Below, one piece after another: positions 13,204 through 21,340 of a stretch of 64,000 bases of DNA; position 1 is the stretch's first letter, and every line of letters begins with the position of its first letter. The translations under genes and the position numbers were made by a program. Below the pieces are notes generated by a model. It was not told the DNA's origin. It saw only the letters and a program-made list of their open reading frames with translations, and did no database searches. Source of the DNA: Terriglobia bacterium (GTDB lineage: Bacteria; Acidobacteriota; Terriglobia; Bryobacterales; Bryobacteraceae); NCBI GenBank assembly GCA_020073145.1, contig JAIQFS010000019.1, forward strand, positions 1 through 64,000, given 5' to 3'.

Positions 13204-13262
13204 CGGGTTCCGGAAACGGAACCCGTTTTCATTTGGCGGCCGCGCATTTCGCGCGGCTTTTC
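13204..13262 (+). terminator. two-hairpin leader ending in an intrinsic terminator
   Basis: The first hairpin pairs CGGGTTCCG (13204-13212) with CGGAACCCG (13217-13225) around a GAAA loop. The second pairs GCCGCGC (13239-13245) with GCGCGGC (13251-13257) around ATTTC and runs into TTTTCTATTT, the form of a factor-independent terminator. It lies between the promoter and the hydrolase start, not behind a gene on this strand. It either attenuates the hydrolase transcript or ends a separate RNA of about 60 nt. Confidence 0.65.
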
Positions 13263-13277
13263 TATTTGGGAGGCATC

Positions 13278-14147
13278 GTGATTGGCACTGGTGACGGGCT
13301 GCGCCTCTTCGCGCAAAGGGTCGGAGAAGGGTTGGACACTGTTGTGATTCCAAACCGCATCTATCTGTTCGAGGATTTTCAGGGCCTGGCTCAGAGTCGC
13401 ACGGCGATCTTCTACGATCCGCGCAACCGTGGTCTGTCGGACACCGTCACCGACGAGGAAAAACTCGTGCGCGGGATTCATCATGACGTGGACGATCTGG
13501 AGGCGATTCGCCGGCACTACGGTCTGGATCGAATGGCCATCCTGGCGCATTCCTATATCGGCACCGCTGCCATCCTCTTCGCGGTTGCCCATCCTCACCG
13601 GTTGAGCCGATTGGTGCTCATGGGGCCGATGCCGCCGGATCCTTCCACTGAGTATCCAGCCCACCTCCGGTCCGCGGACGGTACTCTCGAGGCGTTCTAT
13701 CAGCGCTTCTCCGAGCTGCGGAGACGCGCGGCGGGATTGGCCCCGGGGGATTTGTGTCAGGAGAGCTGGGCGCTGCTACGAACGCTCTATGTCGCGGCAC
13801 CCGAAGACTCCGACCGCCTTCACTGGGCGCCGTGCGACGTCCCCAATGAGGTGAATTTCATGCAGCCTTTCCTGAAGTACATCATGCCGTCGCTGTCAGC
13901 CGTCCGGCTGACGAGCGAAACTCTGGCCCACGTGACAGCGCCCGTATTGATTATCCACGGGAGAAAGGACCGGAGTTCCCCATATGGCGGAGGCCGAGAC
14001 TGGGCGCGGCTCCTGCCGAACGCGAGACTGCTCACCATCGACGAGGCAGCGCATGTCCCGTGGATTGAAGCTCCAGAGACCGTCTACGGCGCGATCGATA
14101 CCTTCCTGGACGGGGCTTGGCCCCCGGGCGCTGAGCAATGCCGGTGA
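13278..14147 (+). CDS. alpha/beta hydrolase
   Basis: 289 residues from the GTG at 13278, which has GGGAGG 4 nt upstream; a longer TTG start (13233) would lie inside the terminator hairpin. The alpha/beta-hydrolase plan is visible: TAIFYDPRNRGLSD (oxyanion region), the nucleophile elbow AHSYIG (A-H-S-x-x-G in place of G-x-S-x-G), the acid strand APVLIIHGRKDRSSPYGG and the catalytic histidine in DEAAHVPWIEAP. Members cleave esters, amides or epoxides; the cap (about 130-200) is too variable to name a substrate. Preceded by an unusual two-hairpin leader. Confidence 0.85.
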   Translation: MIGTGDGLRLFAQRVGEGLDTVVIPNRIYLFEDFQGLAQSRTAIFYDPRNRGLSDTVTDEEKLVRGIHHDVDDLEAIRRHYGLDRMAILAHSYIGTAAILFAVAHPHRLSRLVLMGPMPPDPSTEYPAHLRSADGTLEAFYQRFSELRRRAAGLAPGDLCQESWALLRTLYVAAPEDSDRLHWAPCDVPNEVNFMQPFLKYIMPSLSAVRLTSETLAHVTAPVLIIHGRKDRSSPYGGGRDWARLLPNARLLTIDEAAHVPWIEAPETVYGAIDTFLDGAWPPGAEQCR

Positions 14148-14195
14148 GGTTCGAATCTCTGCAAACGGCCTGCTCAGCTTGCGATTTTGGTGCGG

Positions 14196-14554
14196 GTTGC
14201 CGGACTGTAAGCCGGTTTCTGTACCCTTGCGGGCAGCAGTCATTCGTCTGGGCCGCCCATTGCTGAACGGCTCTAGCGACCTACCCGGAAGTCGAGCGGG
14301 ACGGGCCGCCCCTCCTCCCCTATTTGGTCTTGCTCCGCGTGGGGTTTACCCTGCCGGCCGGATTACTCCGGCCGCGGTGCGCTCTTACCGCACCATTTCA
14401 CCCTTACCCTGTTGCCAGGGCGGTATATTTTCTGTGGCACTTTCCGTATCCGCGAACGGACCCCGGCCGTTAGCCGGCACGCTGCCCTGTGGAGACCGGA
14501 CTTTCCTCCCCCGAGCCCCAAACGGCGCCCGGGAGCGACTGCCCATCCGGCAAC
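14196..14554 (-). ncRNA. rnpB: RNase P RNA (bacterial type A)
   Basis: This is the catalytic RNA that trims tRNA 5' ends. On the minus strand GAGGAAAGTCCGG (plus 14496-14508) and ACAGAAACCGGCTTAC (plus 14207-14222) are its two most conserved elements. The outer stem P1 is formed by GTTGCCGGA (14546-14554) pairing with TCCGGCAAC (14196-14204), which sets the ends to within a few bases. About 359 nt, normal for the type. No protein gene is needed to explain this stretch, and open frames through it are chance. Confidence 0.93.
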
Positions 14555-14612
14555 CCTACCTCGACCATTCTCCCATTTCCCTGGGGCCGGCCGCTTGGAT
14601 TACAGTGTACGG

Positions 14613-14994
14613 ATGGCAGTGGCCCGCGCGGCTCTCGGATTCCGGCTCCACACCGGGTGGGCGGCGGTGGTGGCCGCGGCCGGGCAGCCTGGCAAAATCG
14701 AAGTCCTCTTGCGGAGCCGGATCGAGCTGTTGCCGCCCGATGGGTCTATCCCGAGGTTCGTTTACCATGAAGCTGCGGCGTTAGACGCCTCCGGCGCCGC
14801 GGCACTGGTGAAGCGTGCCGCCAGCGCCTCACGGGGAGCGCGACCTGTGGACGCTGGCGGCGCAGCGGCACGGGTTGACCGAGACCGCGTTGCGCAGAAG
14901 CCTTGATGATCTCCGCAAGTCCGTTGGCCCGCCATGGAGCGCCGATCAGAAGATCGCCACCGCGACCGCTCTGTGGGCTGTGCTGGAAGCCTGA
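14613..14994 (+). pseudogene. frameshifted gene of unknown function
   Basis: Two reading frames join into one plausible protein of about 127 residues. From the ATG at 14613 frame one reads ALGFRLHTGWAAVV, SRIELLPPDGSIPRFVYHEA and ALVKRAASASR. From about 14835 the +1 frame reads GERDLWTLAAQRHGLTETAL and ends GPPWSADQKIATATALWAVL before a TGA at 14992. A single missing or extra base near 14830-14845 explains it. The pieces resemble a family of short acidobacterial proteins of unknown function, from memory only. TACAGT (14601-14606) lies 6 nt before the ATG, a leaderless-type promoter. Confidence 0.55.
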
Positions 14995-14996
14995 CC

Positions 14997-15902
14997 TTAC
15001 GGCTGGCCGGCGAGGCGGTTCTCGAGAACCCTCGAGGAACTGAAGTCCTCCAGTTGCAGATAGCGCGCGGCAGCCAAGTCCAGGGCCTTTTGCGGGATGA
15101 GGCCGATCAGTTCGCTGCCCGCGATCGCCACTCCTTCGCGCTCCGCTTCGGCGCGCACGGCTTCGTAGGCCACGTGCGGCGGCGTCCGCTCGAAATCGGT
15201 GAGGTTCATGGAAACTTGGGCCAAGTTGCGCGAGGCCAAGCGGACGCCCATGGCCTTGATGCCCGGCAGACCGCCGGAAGAGAAGCGGATCTTGCGTGCA
15301 ATGCGGCGGGCGATTTCGACGTCAGGCGTGGCGAGGTTGACGTTGAACGCAATCAGGAATTTGCGCGCCCCCACGGCCACGGCGCCGGCCGAGGGGTGAA
15401 GGGCGGGGCCTCCGAAATCGGGGCGGCGGGCGGGATCGGTCAGCACGGCCTGGCTCAGGCCTTCGAAGTTGCCGCGCCGGATGTCGGCCAGACTGCGGCA
15501 CTCGGGACGGAGCGCGGCGGCTTCGTAGAGGTAAACGGGAACTCCCAATTCGTCCCAAATCCGGCGGCCGGTTCGCTCGGCAAGTCTGGCGCAGTCTTCC
15601 AGCGTGACGCCCTTAAGCGGAATGAACGGCACCACGTCGGCGGCGCCGATGCGGGGATGGACGCCGGAGTGGAGGCGCAGATCGATGGACGCTACAGCCT
15701 GGCGGACGGCTTGGAAGGCGGCTTCCTCGATGACGCCGACGGGGGCGGCAAACGTGACGACCGAACGGTTATGGTCGGAGTCGGAGGTGCGATGAAGAAC
15801 GGAAGCGCCCGCCGAGCGGACGGCCTCCACAATGGCATCGATCTTCGCGGCGTCGCGGCCTTCGGAGAAATTCGGTACGCATTCAACTAGGGTCTCGGGC
15901 AT
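14997..15902 (-). CDS. glutamate formimidoyltransferase
   Basis: 301 residues, the formiminotransferase half of the animal bifunctional enzyme FTCD. It moves the formimino group from N-formimino-L-glutamate to tetrahydrofolate, a late step of histidine breakdown. The opening LVECVPNFSEGRD is diagnostic, followed by DSDHNRSVVTF, RLHSGVHPRIGAADVVPF and the C-terminal SELIGLIPQKAL. No cyclodeaminase domain is attached and none is visible nearby. It lies 42 nt downstream of hutI on the same strand, so the two steps are probably co-expressed. Confidence 0.94.
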   Translation of the reverse strand: MPETLVECVPNFSEGRDAAKIDAIVEAVRSAGASVLHRTSDSDHNRSVVTFAAPVGVIEEAAFQAVRQAVASIDLRLHSGVHPRIGAADVVPFIPLKGVTLEDCARLAERTGRRIWDELGVPVYLYEAAALRPECRSLADIRRGNFEGLSQAVLTDPARRPDFGGPALHPSAGAVAVGARKFLIAFNVNLATPDVEIARRIARKIRFSSGGLPGIKAMGVRLASRNLAQVSMNLTDFERTPPHVAYEAVRAEAEREGVAIAGSELIGLIPQKALDLAAARYLQLEDFSSSRVLENRLAGQP

Positions 15903-15944
15903 CTGTCCTATCGTAAACCGGGCATCGTTGACCGGACGAGGCCG

Positions 15945-17150
15945 TTACCAGGCGGGGCGCAGGTCTTCGACGGGCCGCGGAGCGACCACGTCTTGCTCGT
16001 AGATGACTTCGCCGCGTTTCATCGTCATGTGAACCAGATTGGCACCGAAGTGTCGCGCCAAATCGCGGTAGTCGGAGACGTTGAGGACCACCAGGTCTGC
16101 CGATTTGCCGAGTTCCAGAGACCCCACGTGGGCGGCATGACCCAGCGCATGCGCGCCGTTGATGGTGGCGGCGGAGATGGCCTCGGCCGGCGTCAGGTCC
16201 ATGTGCCGGCAGGCTAGTGCGACGACGGTCTGCATGCTGAATGTGGGAGTGTGATGCGGATTGAAGTTGGTGGCCAGGGCAACCGCCACTCCGGCGTCGA
16301 TCAACGCCCGGCCGGGCGCAAACCGTCCCTGCGCGTGGAAAGACGCAGCGGGCAACAGGGTGGCGACGGATTCAGCCCTCCCCAAAAGCGCCGCATCGCC
16401 TTCGGTCACGTGCTCCAAATGGTCGATGCCGACCGCGCCGTGGGCGACTCCCACCCGGACGGCCTCGGAAGGGTTGGCCGAGTCCGCATGCACCTTACAC
16501 CCCAGCCCGAGCCGGCGCGCACTTTGAAAATACTGGGCGGCAAAGCCTTGGATGTCGGACTCGTCTTCCCCGGCGAGATCCGCAAAACGGGCCAGGTGCC
16601 GCCGCCAAACCTTGGGTAGGAACTCATCGCAGACCCATCGCTGCTCCAACGGAAGAGCGTCTTCGCCAGCGCCGGCCCGAAGGCGAAATAGGACGGTGGC
16701 CAACAGACTGATCGGCTCTTGCTTCAGTTCAGCGGCCACGCGGAGAATTTTCAGTTCGGCGCTCTCGTCGGCGCCGCTTCCCGTCTTGACTTCCGCGGTA
16801 GTGGTGCCATGACGGGCCATGGACTCCAGATACGGCCGCGCCAGCGCCCTCAGCCGCAAAGCCGTCACGCCGTGCAGAGCGCGCGCCCCAGGCTCGATCC
16901 CAGGAGAGGGAGCGCCCGGCGCGGGAAAGAGCATGTGGGTATGGCTGTCCACGAAGCCGGGCATCACCACCCGGCCAACCGCACTCACCTCAATCGCTTG
17001 CCGCGCCAGACCAAGGTTCTCGACACGCCGGGTGGGGCCTACCTCTTGCACGATCCCGTCCCGCACCAGGATCGAGCCGTCCGGGATGATGTTAAGTTGG
17101 TTGAGTTCAGACCCGCGGCGAGGTGCGCGGGAGCCACGCAACGTCAGCAA
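15945..17150 (-). CDS. hutI: imidazolonepropionase
   Basis: About 401 residues from a TTG. It opens the imidazolone ring to N-formimino-glutamate, feeding the next gene. VVMPGFVDSHTHMLF carries the H-x-H metal site; KVHADSANPSEAV, GIDHLEHVTEGDA and ALATNFNPHHTPTFSMQ complete the amidohydrolase barrel. The family-typical N-terminal strand (ILLRGARQLLTLRG) begins about 8 codons before this TTG, with an in-frame stop at 17187-17189. Translation may therefore start at a rarer codon near 17175, or a start has been lost. hutH and hutU are not in the window. Confidence 0.9.
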   Translation of the reverse strand: MLTLRGSRAPRRGSELNQLNIIPDGSILVRDGIVQEVGPTRRVENLGLARQAIEVSAVGRVVMPGFVDSHTHMLFPAPGAPSPGIEPGARALHGVTALRLRALARPYLESMARHGTTTAEVKTGSGADESAELKILRVAAELKQEPISLLATVLFRLRAGAGEDALPLEQRWVCDEFLPKVWRRHLARFADLAGEDESDIQGFAAQYFQSARRLGLGCKVHADSANPSEAVRVGVAHGAVGIDHLEHVTEGDAALLGRAESVATLLPAASFHAQGRFAPGRALIDAGVAVALATNFNPHHTPTFSMQTVVALACRHMDLTPAEAISAATINGAHALGHAAHVGSLELGKSADLVVLNVSDYRDLARHFGANLVHMTMKRGEVIYEQDVVAPRPVEDLRPAW

Positions 17151-17242
17151 TTGGCGCGCTCCGCGAAGCAGAATGGTGGCCGTCGATCACCTCTAACCAC
17201 TGTACCATTAGTACTAGATCATCTTACGATTTATTTCCGGTC

Positions 17243-17992
17243 ATGCGGAAGATCACCAAACCCGCTCCGAAGCGTCCGCTAAAAACTTTAGAACGAGTCT
17301 TCTCCAAAGCCGGTCTGGGATCTCGGACGGAAGCCCGGAGTTGGATTGGGGCGGGCCGGGTTCGCGTGAATGGCCGTTTGGTGCAGAGCCCGGACCACTG
17401 GGTGGACCTGGAACGCGACCGCGTCACTCTGGACGGTAAGCCCCTCCGCACGGCCGCCAAAGCCTATATCCTGCTGTACAAGCCGACCGGATATCTCACC
17501 ACCTACCGCGACCCGGAAGGCCGGCCCACAGTCTACGATTTGATCGAAGAGGCGGGCGCGTGGCTGTCGCCGGTGGGCCGGCTGGACCTGGACACAAGCG
17601 GCCTGCTGCTGCTCACCAACGACACCGCGTTCGCGGAACGCGTGATGAACCCTGAGTACAAGGTGCCCAAGACGTACCAGGTGAAGACGGCAACCCCCCT
17701 GAGTGACGAGCAGATCGAGCACCTGCGCCGCGGGGTGGCGCTCTCCGACGGCCCCACCCGGCCGGCCACGGTGACACGGCTGCGGGACAGCGCCAAGTAC
17801 ACCTACCTCGAGCTGACTCTGGCGGAGGGGCGCAACCGGCAGGTGCGGCGGATGATCGAAGCCGTGGACAGCAAGGTGCTCAAGCTGGTGCGCACGGCCC
17901 TTGGCCCGATTCGCATCGGCGACCTGCCCATCGGAAAGTGGCGGCGGCTGACGGCGGAAGAAGTGCGGGCGTTGGGCGGCCGCGCGGATTGA
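17243..17992 (+). CDS. 23S rRNA pseudouridine synthase, RluB/RsuA family
   Basis: 249 residues from the ATG at 17243. An N-terminal S4 RNA-binding domain (TLERVFSKAGLGSRTEA, RVRVNGRLVQSPDHWV) precedes the catalytic domain with YKPTGYLTTYRD and VGRLDLDTSGLLLLTND, whose aspartate attacks the uridine. LAEGRNRQVRRMIEAV closes the fold. The RluB/RluE/RsuA group modifies single uridines in large or small subunit rRNA; the exact site cannot be read here. A divergent promoter region of about 45 bp separates it from hutI. Confidence 0.92.
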   Translation: MRKITKPAPKRPLKTLERVFSKAGLGSRTEARSWIGAGRVRVNGRLVQSPDHWVDLERDRVTLDGKPLRTAAKAYILLYKPTGYLTTYRDPEGRPTVYDLIEEAGAWLSPVGRLDLDTSGLLLLTNDTAFAERVMNPEYKVPKTYQVKTATPLSDEQIEHLRRGVALSDGPTRPATVTRLRDSAKYTYLELTLAEGRNRQVRRMIEAVDSKVLKLVRTALGPIRIGDLPIGKWRRLTAEEVRALGGRAD

Positions 17993-18027
17993 CGGACGCG
18001 CCAAACGAGAGATGGTAGTCTGAAGGC

Positions 18028-18936
18028 GTGCGCAGCCTCTTCCTGTTCCTCTCGCGCCAGAGGCACTTGAGAAGATGGGTGGAGACGTCCAGGCTGGCCC
18101 AGCGCCTGGCATCCCGGTTCGTGGCAGGGGAAACGCTGGATGACGCTCTGCGGGTCAGCCGGCAGATCAACTCCGAAGGCATCGACATCACACTCGACCA
18201 CCTGGGCGAAAGCGTGACCTCCCTCACCGAAGCCGCCCAGGCGCGCGACGTCTACCTCCGTACCTTGAACGCCATCCATGAAAACGGCGTGCAGGGCAAC
18301 GTCTCGCTCAAGCTGACGCAGTTCGGCCTCGATCTCTCTTCCCAAGCGTGCCGCGACAATGTGGCCCGGTTGGTCGAGCAGGCGGCCGGGCTGGGCAGCT
18401 TCGTGCGCGTCGATATGGAGTCGAGCGAATACACCGAGCGCACGCTGCAAGTGGTGGAAGACCTGCACGCGCGCCACGGGTGTGTGGGAACCGTCATCCA
18501 GGCCTACCTTTATCGCAGCCGGAAGGACATCGAGCGGCTGTGCGCGCTCCGGATCCGCGTCCGCCTGTGCAAGGGAGCCTATCTGGAGCCGGCTGGCGCC
18601 GCCTTCCCGCACAAGCGCGAGGTCGATCGAAACTACGTCGAGTTGATGAAATTGCTGCTCGATCAGGGGGAATACCCGGCCATCGCCACACACGACGAGC
18701 GCATGATCGAGCAGACCAAGGCCTATGCGGCGGCCCGGGGAATTCCACCGGAGCGTTTTGAGTTCCAGATGCTCTACGGGATCCGGCGCGATTTGCAGCG
18801 CCGACTGCGGGAGCAAGGCTATCGCCTGCGGCTGTATATTCCCTTTGGTGGGGCCTGGTACCCCTACTTTATGCGTAGATTAGCGGAACGGCCGGCCAAT
18901 GTATTCTTCCTGGCGCGACATTTTTTCCGGCAATAA
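18028..18936 (+). CDS. proline dehydrogenase
   Basis: 302 residues from a GTG. It oxidises proline to pyrroline-5-carboxylate with FAD and passes electrons to the membrane quinone pool. The barrel motifs are present: GIDITLDHLGE, NVSLKLTQFGLDLS, VRVDMESSEYTERT, VRLCKGAYLEP, IATHDERMIEQ, FEFQMLYGIR and RLYIPFG-x-x-WYPYFMRR. The size is that of the short stand-alone enzyme, not bifunctional PutA. TAGTCT (18016-18021) 6 nt before the GTG suggests a leaderless transcript. Confidence 0.94.
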   Translation: MRSLFLFLSRQRHLRRWVETSRLAQRLASRFVAGETLDDALRVSRQINSEGIDITLDHLGESVTSLTEAAQARDVYLRTLNAIHENGVQGNVSLKLTQFGLDLSSQACRDNVARLVEQAAGLGSFVRVDMESSEYTERTLQVVEDLHARHGCVGTVIQAYLYRSRKDIERLCALRIRVRLCKGAYLEPAGAAFPHKREVDRNYVELMKLLLDQGEYPAIATHDERMIEQTKAYAAARGIPPERFEFQMLYGIRRDLQRRLREQGYRLRLYIPFGGAWYPYFMRRLAERPANVFFLARHFFRQ

Positions 18937-19004
18937 TGAGTGCCCTCTTGCGCGAAGCCTCAAGAGCTTAGAAACTAATAGGAGGGGTTGCGAGTCCAAG
19001 AGAT

Positions 19005-19460
19005 ATGAAGTTTTGGGCCTACTTCGCCGCCAAGGTGGCTGCTCTGGCGGCGCCGTTGTTCGGGCTGCGATCGCTGCTGGACGTAATCTGGCCCCCTCTT
19101 CCCCGGATGTTCGAGAATTACCGGCCGTCGCGCTTCGCCTACGACCTGCCCTACACCCTGGCGGTGCTGATCTGGTTCTTGCTGTGCTGCGGGGCGCTGT
19201 ACCTGGCGGTGTGGGACCAGCGCTACCGCTGCCGCGTCTGTTTGCGGCGGCTTCGCATGCCGGTGGAGACCGGCTCCTGGAGCCGCATGCTGCAATTCGG
19301 CCGGCCGCGGATCGAGTACATCTGCCCCTACGGGCACGGCACTCTCAAGGAAGACGAGCTGCAGATCTCGGGACGGGAAACACCCCAGTGGAACGCGCAT
19401 TCCGACGATCTTTGGGAAGAGCTCTGCGCGGCGAGTAAAGAAACCGGCATCGAGCCGTGA
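19005..19460 (+). CDS. small membrane protein with a zinc-ribbon tail
   Basis: 151 residues. Two hydrophobic segments (about 7-24 and 49-69) precede a soluble part in which Cys76, Cys79 (RCRVCLRRL) and Cys107, His111 (ICPYGHG) have the spacing of a zinc ribbon. GGAGGGG lies upstream of the ATG. Its stop overlaps the GTG of the next gene by 4 bp, so the two are coupled. I do not recognise a family. A membrane-tethered zinc ribbon suggests a scaffold or regulator, but that is speculation. Confidence 0.75.
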   Translation: MKFWAYFAAKVAALAAPLFGLRSLLDVIWPPLPRMFENYRPSRFAYDLPYTLAVLIWFLLCCGALYLAVWDQRYRCRVCLRRLRMPVETGSWSRMLQFGRPRIEYICPYGHGTLKEDELQISGRETPQWNAHSDDLWEELCAASKETGIEP

Positions 19461-19801
19461 ACCGCGTCCCTCGTTGGCGCATCGCGGCGGCCTTGGTGGT
19501 GGTGGCCGGGCTGGCTCTTTACGCCGCGAGGTTCATTCCCATCTATCTCCACAGCCGGCAACTGCAAAACTTCGTCACGGAACTGACGGCGCGTTCCGAC
19601 AGCGCGGCGAAATCCGACGACCTGCTGCGAACTTGGGTGCTCGACAAAGCCCACGAGTTCGATCTCCCGGTGAAGCCCGGCGACGTGAAGATTGTACGTT
19701 CTCCGCATGACCTGCGCATCGACGTGCGGTATATCGTGCGGGTGACGGTGCCGGGTTATACCGTGGATCTGCACTTTCATCCCAGCGCCTCCAACCGGTA
19801 G
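19457..19801 (+). CDS. small membrane-anchored protein of unknown function
   Basis: 114 residues, starting at a GTG inside the stop of the previous gene (GTGA). One N-terminal membrane segment (AAALVVVAGLALYAARFI, about 11-28) is followed by about 85 residues, probably outside the cytoplasm, ending in beta-rich VRYIVRVTVPGYTVDLHFHP. The pair with the zinc-ribbon membrane protein suggests they work together. No family is recognised. Confidence 0.72.
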   Translation: MNRVPRWRIAAALVVVAGLALYAARFIPIYLHSRQLQNFVTELTARSDSAAKSDDLLRTWVLDKAHEFDLPVKPGDVKIVRSPHDLRIDVRYIVRVTVPGYTVDLHFHPSASNR

Positions 19802-19861
19802 AATCGCAGACTCGCCCGGGCGGGGGTTGCATCGCCTGTCGCCGAAATGGAATAGTTCAGT

Positions 19862-20167
19862 ATGCTCATCCTCATCGTCAATTTAAAGGTCAAGCCGGAA
19901 TCGGTGGACGCATTTCGCGCGGCTACCATCGAGAACGCGCGCAACAGCGCCCAGGAGCCGGGGATCGCGCGGTTCGACTTCCTGCAGCAGTCCGACGACC
20001 CCACTCGTTTCGTGCTGTATGAGGCGTATCGTGACCCCGACGCCCCGGCCCGGCATCGGGAGACGGCCCATTACAAGGCCTGGGTGGCGAAGGTGCCCGA
20101 CATGCTGGCGGAGGAGCGCACCCGGGTGGTTTATTCCAACGTGCATCCGGCCGATTCGGGCTGGTAG
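19862..20167 (+). CDS. antibiotic biosynthesis monooxygenase (ABM) domain protein
   Basis: 101 residues, one ferredoxin-like ABM domain. [18 protein letters not shown] opens the first strand and helix, [19 protein letters not shown] and [18 protein letters not shown] are the family pattern, and [10 protein letters not shown] closes. LsrG and quinol monooxygenases have this form; the dimer oxidises or isomerises small oxygenated rings without a cofactor. Its stop is 4 bp before the alcohol dehydrogenase start, so the two are probably one unit, perhaps handling a reactive carbonyl compound. Confidence 0.87.
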   Translation: MLILIVNLKVKPESVDAFRAATIENARNSAQEPGIARFDFLQQSDDPTRFVLYEAYRDPDAPARHRETAHYKAWVAKVPDMLAEERTRVVYSNVHPADSGW

Positions 20168-20171
20168 CCGC

Positions 20172-21326
20172 ATGCGCTTCGAGTTCGCCACCGCCACCCG
20201 CATCGTATTCGGCGCCGGCTCGGTGCGCGATGTGGCGCCGGCGGCGGTCGGTCTGGGCCGGCGCGCGCTGGCGGTCACGGGGGCCGCGACCGATCGCGCC
20301 GACCCGCTGGTGGCAGACCTGGCGGCCGCAGGCGTCGCGTGCCTGTCATTCGCAGTGGCGGGCGAGCCCACCGTCGATCTGATCCGGCGCGGCGCCGCGT
20401 TCGCCCGCGCCGAGCGCTGCGACCAGGTGATCGCGATGGGCGGCGGCAGCGCCCTCGACGCCGGAAAGGCCCTGGCCGCCCTGCTGGCCAACTCGGGCGA
20501 TCCGCTGGATTACCTGGAAGTCATCGGCCGCGGACAATCGCCGCCGTGCCCGTCGGTGCCCTTCATCGCTATTCCGACTACGGCCGGGACCGGATCGGAA
20601 GTCACGCGCAATGCCGTGCTGGGTTCGACGGAACATCGCGTGAAAGCCAGCCTGCGCAGCGCCGGCCTGCTACCGAGGCTGTCCGTGGTGGACCCGGAGT
20701 TGACGCTTGGCGTTCCGCGCCCGGTGACCGCGGCGACTGGGCTGGATGCCCTGACGCAACTGATCGAACCCTACGTTTCGGTGCGCGCCAATCCCCTGAC
20801 CGACGGCTTCTGCGTGGAGGGCATGCGGCGTGCCGCCGCCGCTCTGCCGCGGTGCTGGGAAGACGGCGGCGACCGCGAAGCCCGCGCATCGATGTCGCTG
20901 GCTGCCCTGTTGGGAGGCCTGGCCCTCACCAACGCCGGTCTGGGCGTGGTCCACGGTTTTGCCGCCCCCATTGGCGGCATGTTCTCCGCACCGCATGGCG
21001 CCGCGTGTGCGGCCGTGCTGCCCCACGCCATGGCGGTCAACGTGCAAGCGCTGCGCGAGCGGGCGCCGGAGAGCCCGGCCTTGCGCCGGTATCAGGAAGT
21101 CGCACGCCTGCTCACCGGAAGGCCCTCGGCCGAAGCGGAAGCCGGCGTCGAGTGGGTTGCCGAGCTCTGCCGGAAACTCGAGATTCCACCGCTGCGCGCC
21201 TACGGAATACGCGATGAAGACATCTCGGAACTGGTTGAGAAGGCTGCTCAAACGAATAGCATGAAAGGAAACCCCATCGCCCTAACGGGCGAGGAATTGC
21301 GCCAAATCGCCGGGCGGGCGAGGTGA
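20172..21326 (+). CDS. iron-containing alcohol dehydrogenase
   Basis: 384 residues from the ATG at 20172, 4 bp after the ABM gene. RIVFGAGSVRDVAPAAVG and MGGGSALDAGKALAA form the NAD(P)-binding half. IPTTAGTGSEVTRNAV is the family signature. The metal ligands are expected in DALTQLIEPYVS, GVVHGFAAPIGGMF and SAPHGAACAAVLPHAM. The family reduces aldehydes or maleylacetate, or oxidises alcohols, so the substrate stays open. Linkage to an ABM protein fits a small detoxification or aromatic-breakdown unit. Confidence 0.92.
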   Translation: MRFEFATATRIVFGAGSVRDVAPAAVGLGRRALAVTGAATDRADPLVADLAAAGVACLSFAVAGEPTVDLIRRGAAFARAERCDQVIAMGGGSALDAGKALAALLANSGDPLDYLEVIGRGQSPPCPSVPFIAIPTTAGTGSEVTRNAVLGSTEHRVKASLRSAGLLPRLSVVDPELTLGVPRPVTAATGLDALTQLIEPYVSVRANPLTDGFCVEGMRRAAAALPRCWEDGGDREARASMSLAALLGGLALTNAGLGVVHGFAAPIGGMFSAPHGAACAAVLPHAMAVNVQALRERAPESPALRRYQEVARLLTGRPSAEAEAGVEWVAELCRKLEIPPLRAYGIRDEDISELVEKAAQTNSMKGNPIALTGEELRQIAGRAR

Positions 21327-21340
21327 AGGCCGGGCTTCCT

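Noticed and set aside
14145-14170. GGTTCGAATC, the T-arm sequence of tRNAs, after the alpha/beta hydrolase
   Set aside because: The flanking bases do not form a proper 5-bp T stem, and no anticodon arm, D arm or acceptor partner is present upstream. Probably chance, at most a trace of a tRNA end.
14160-14600. Open reading frames through 14160-14600
   Set aside because: They cross the RNase P RNA, whose conserved elements and closing stem explain the sequence.
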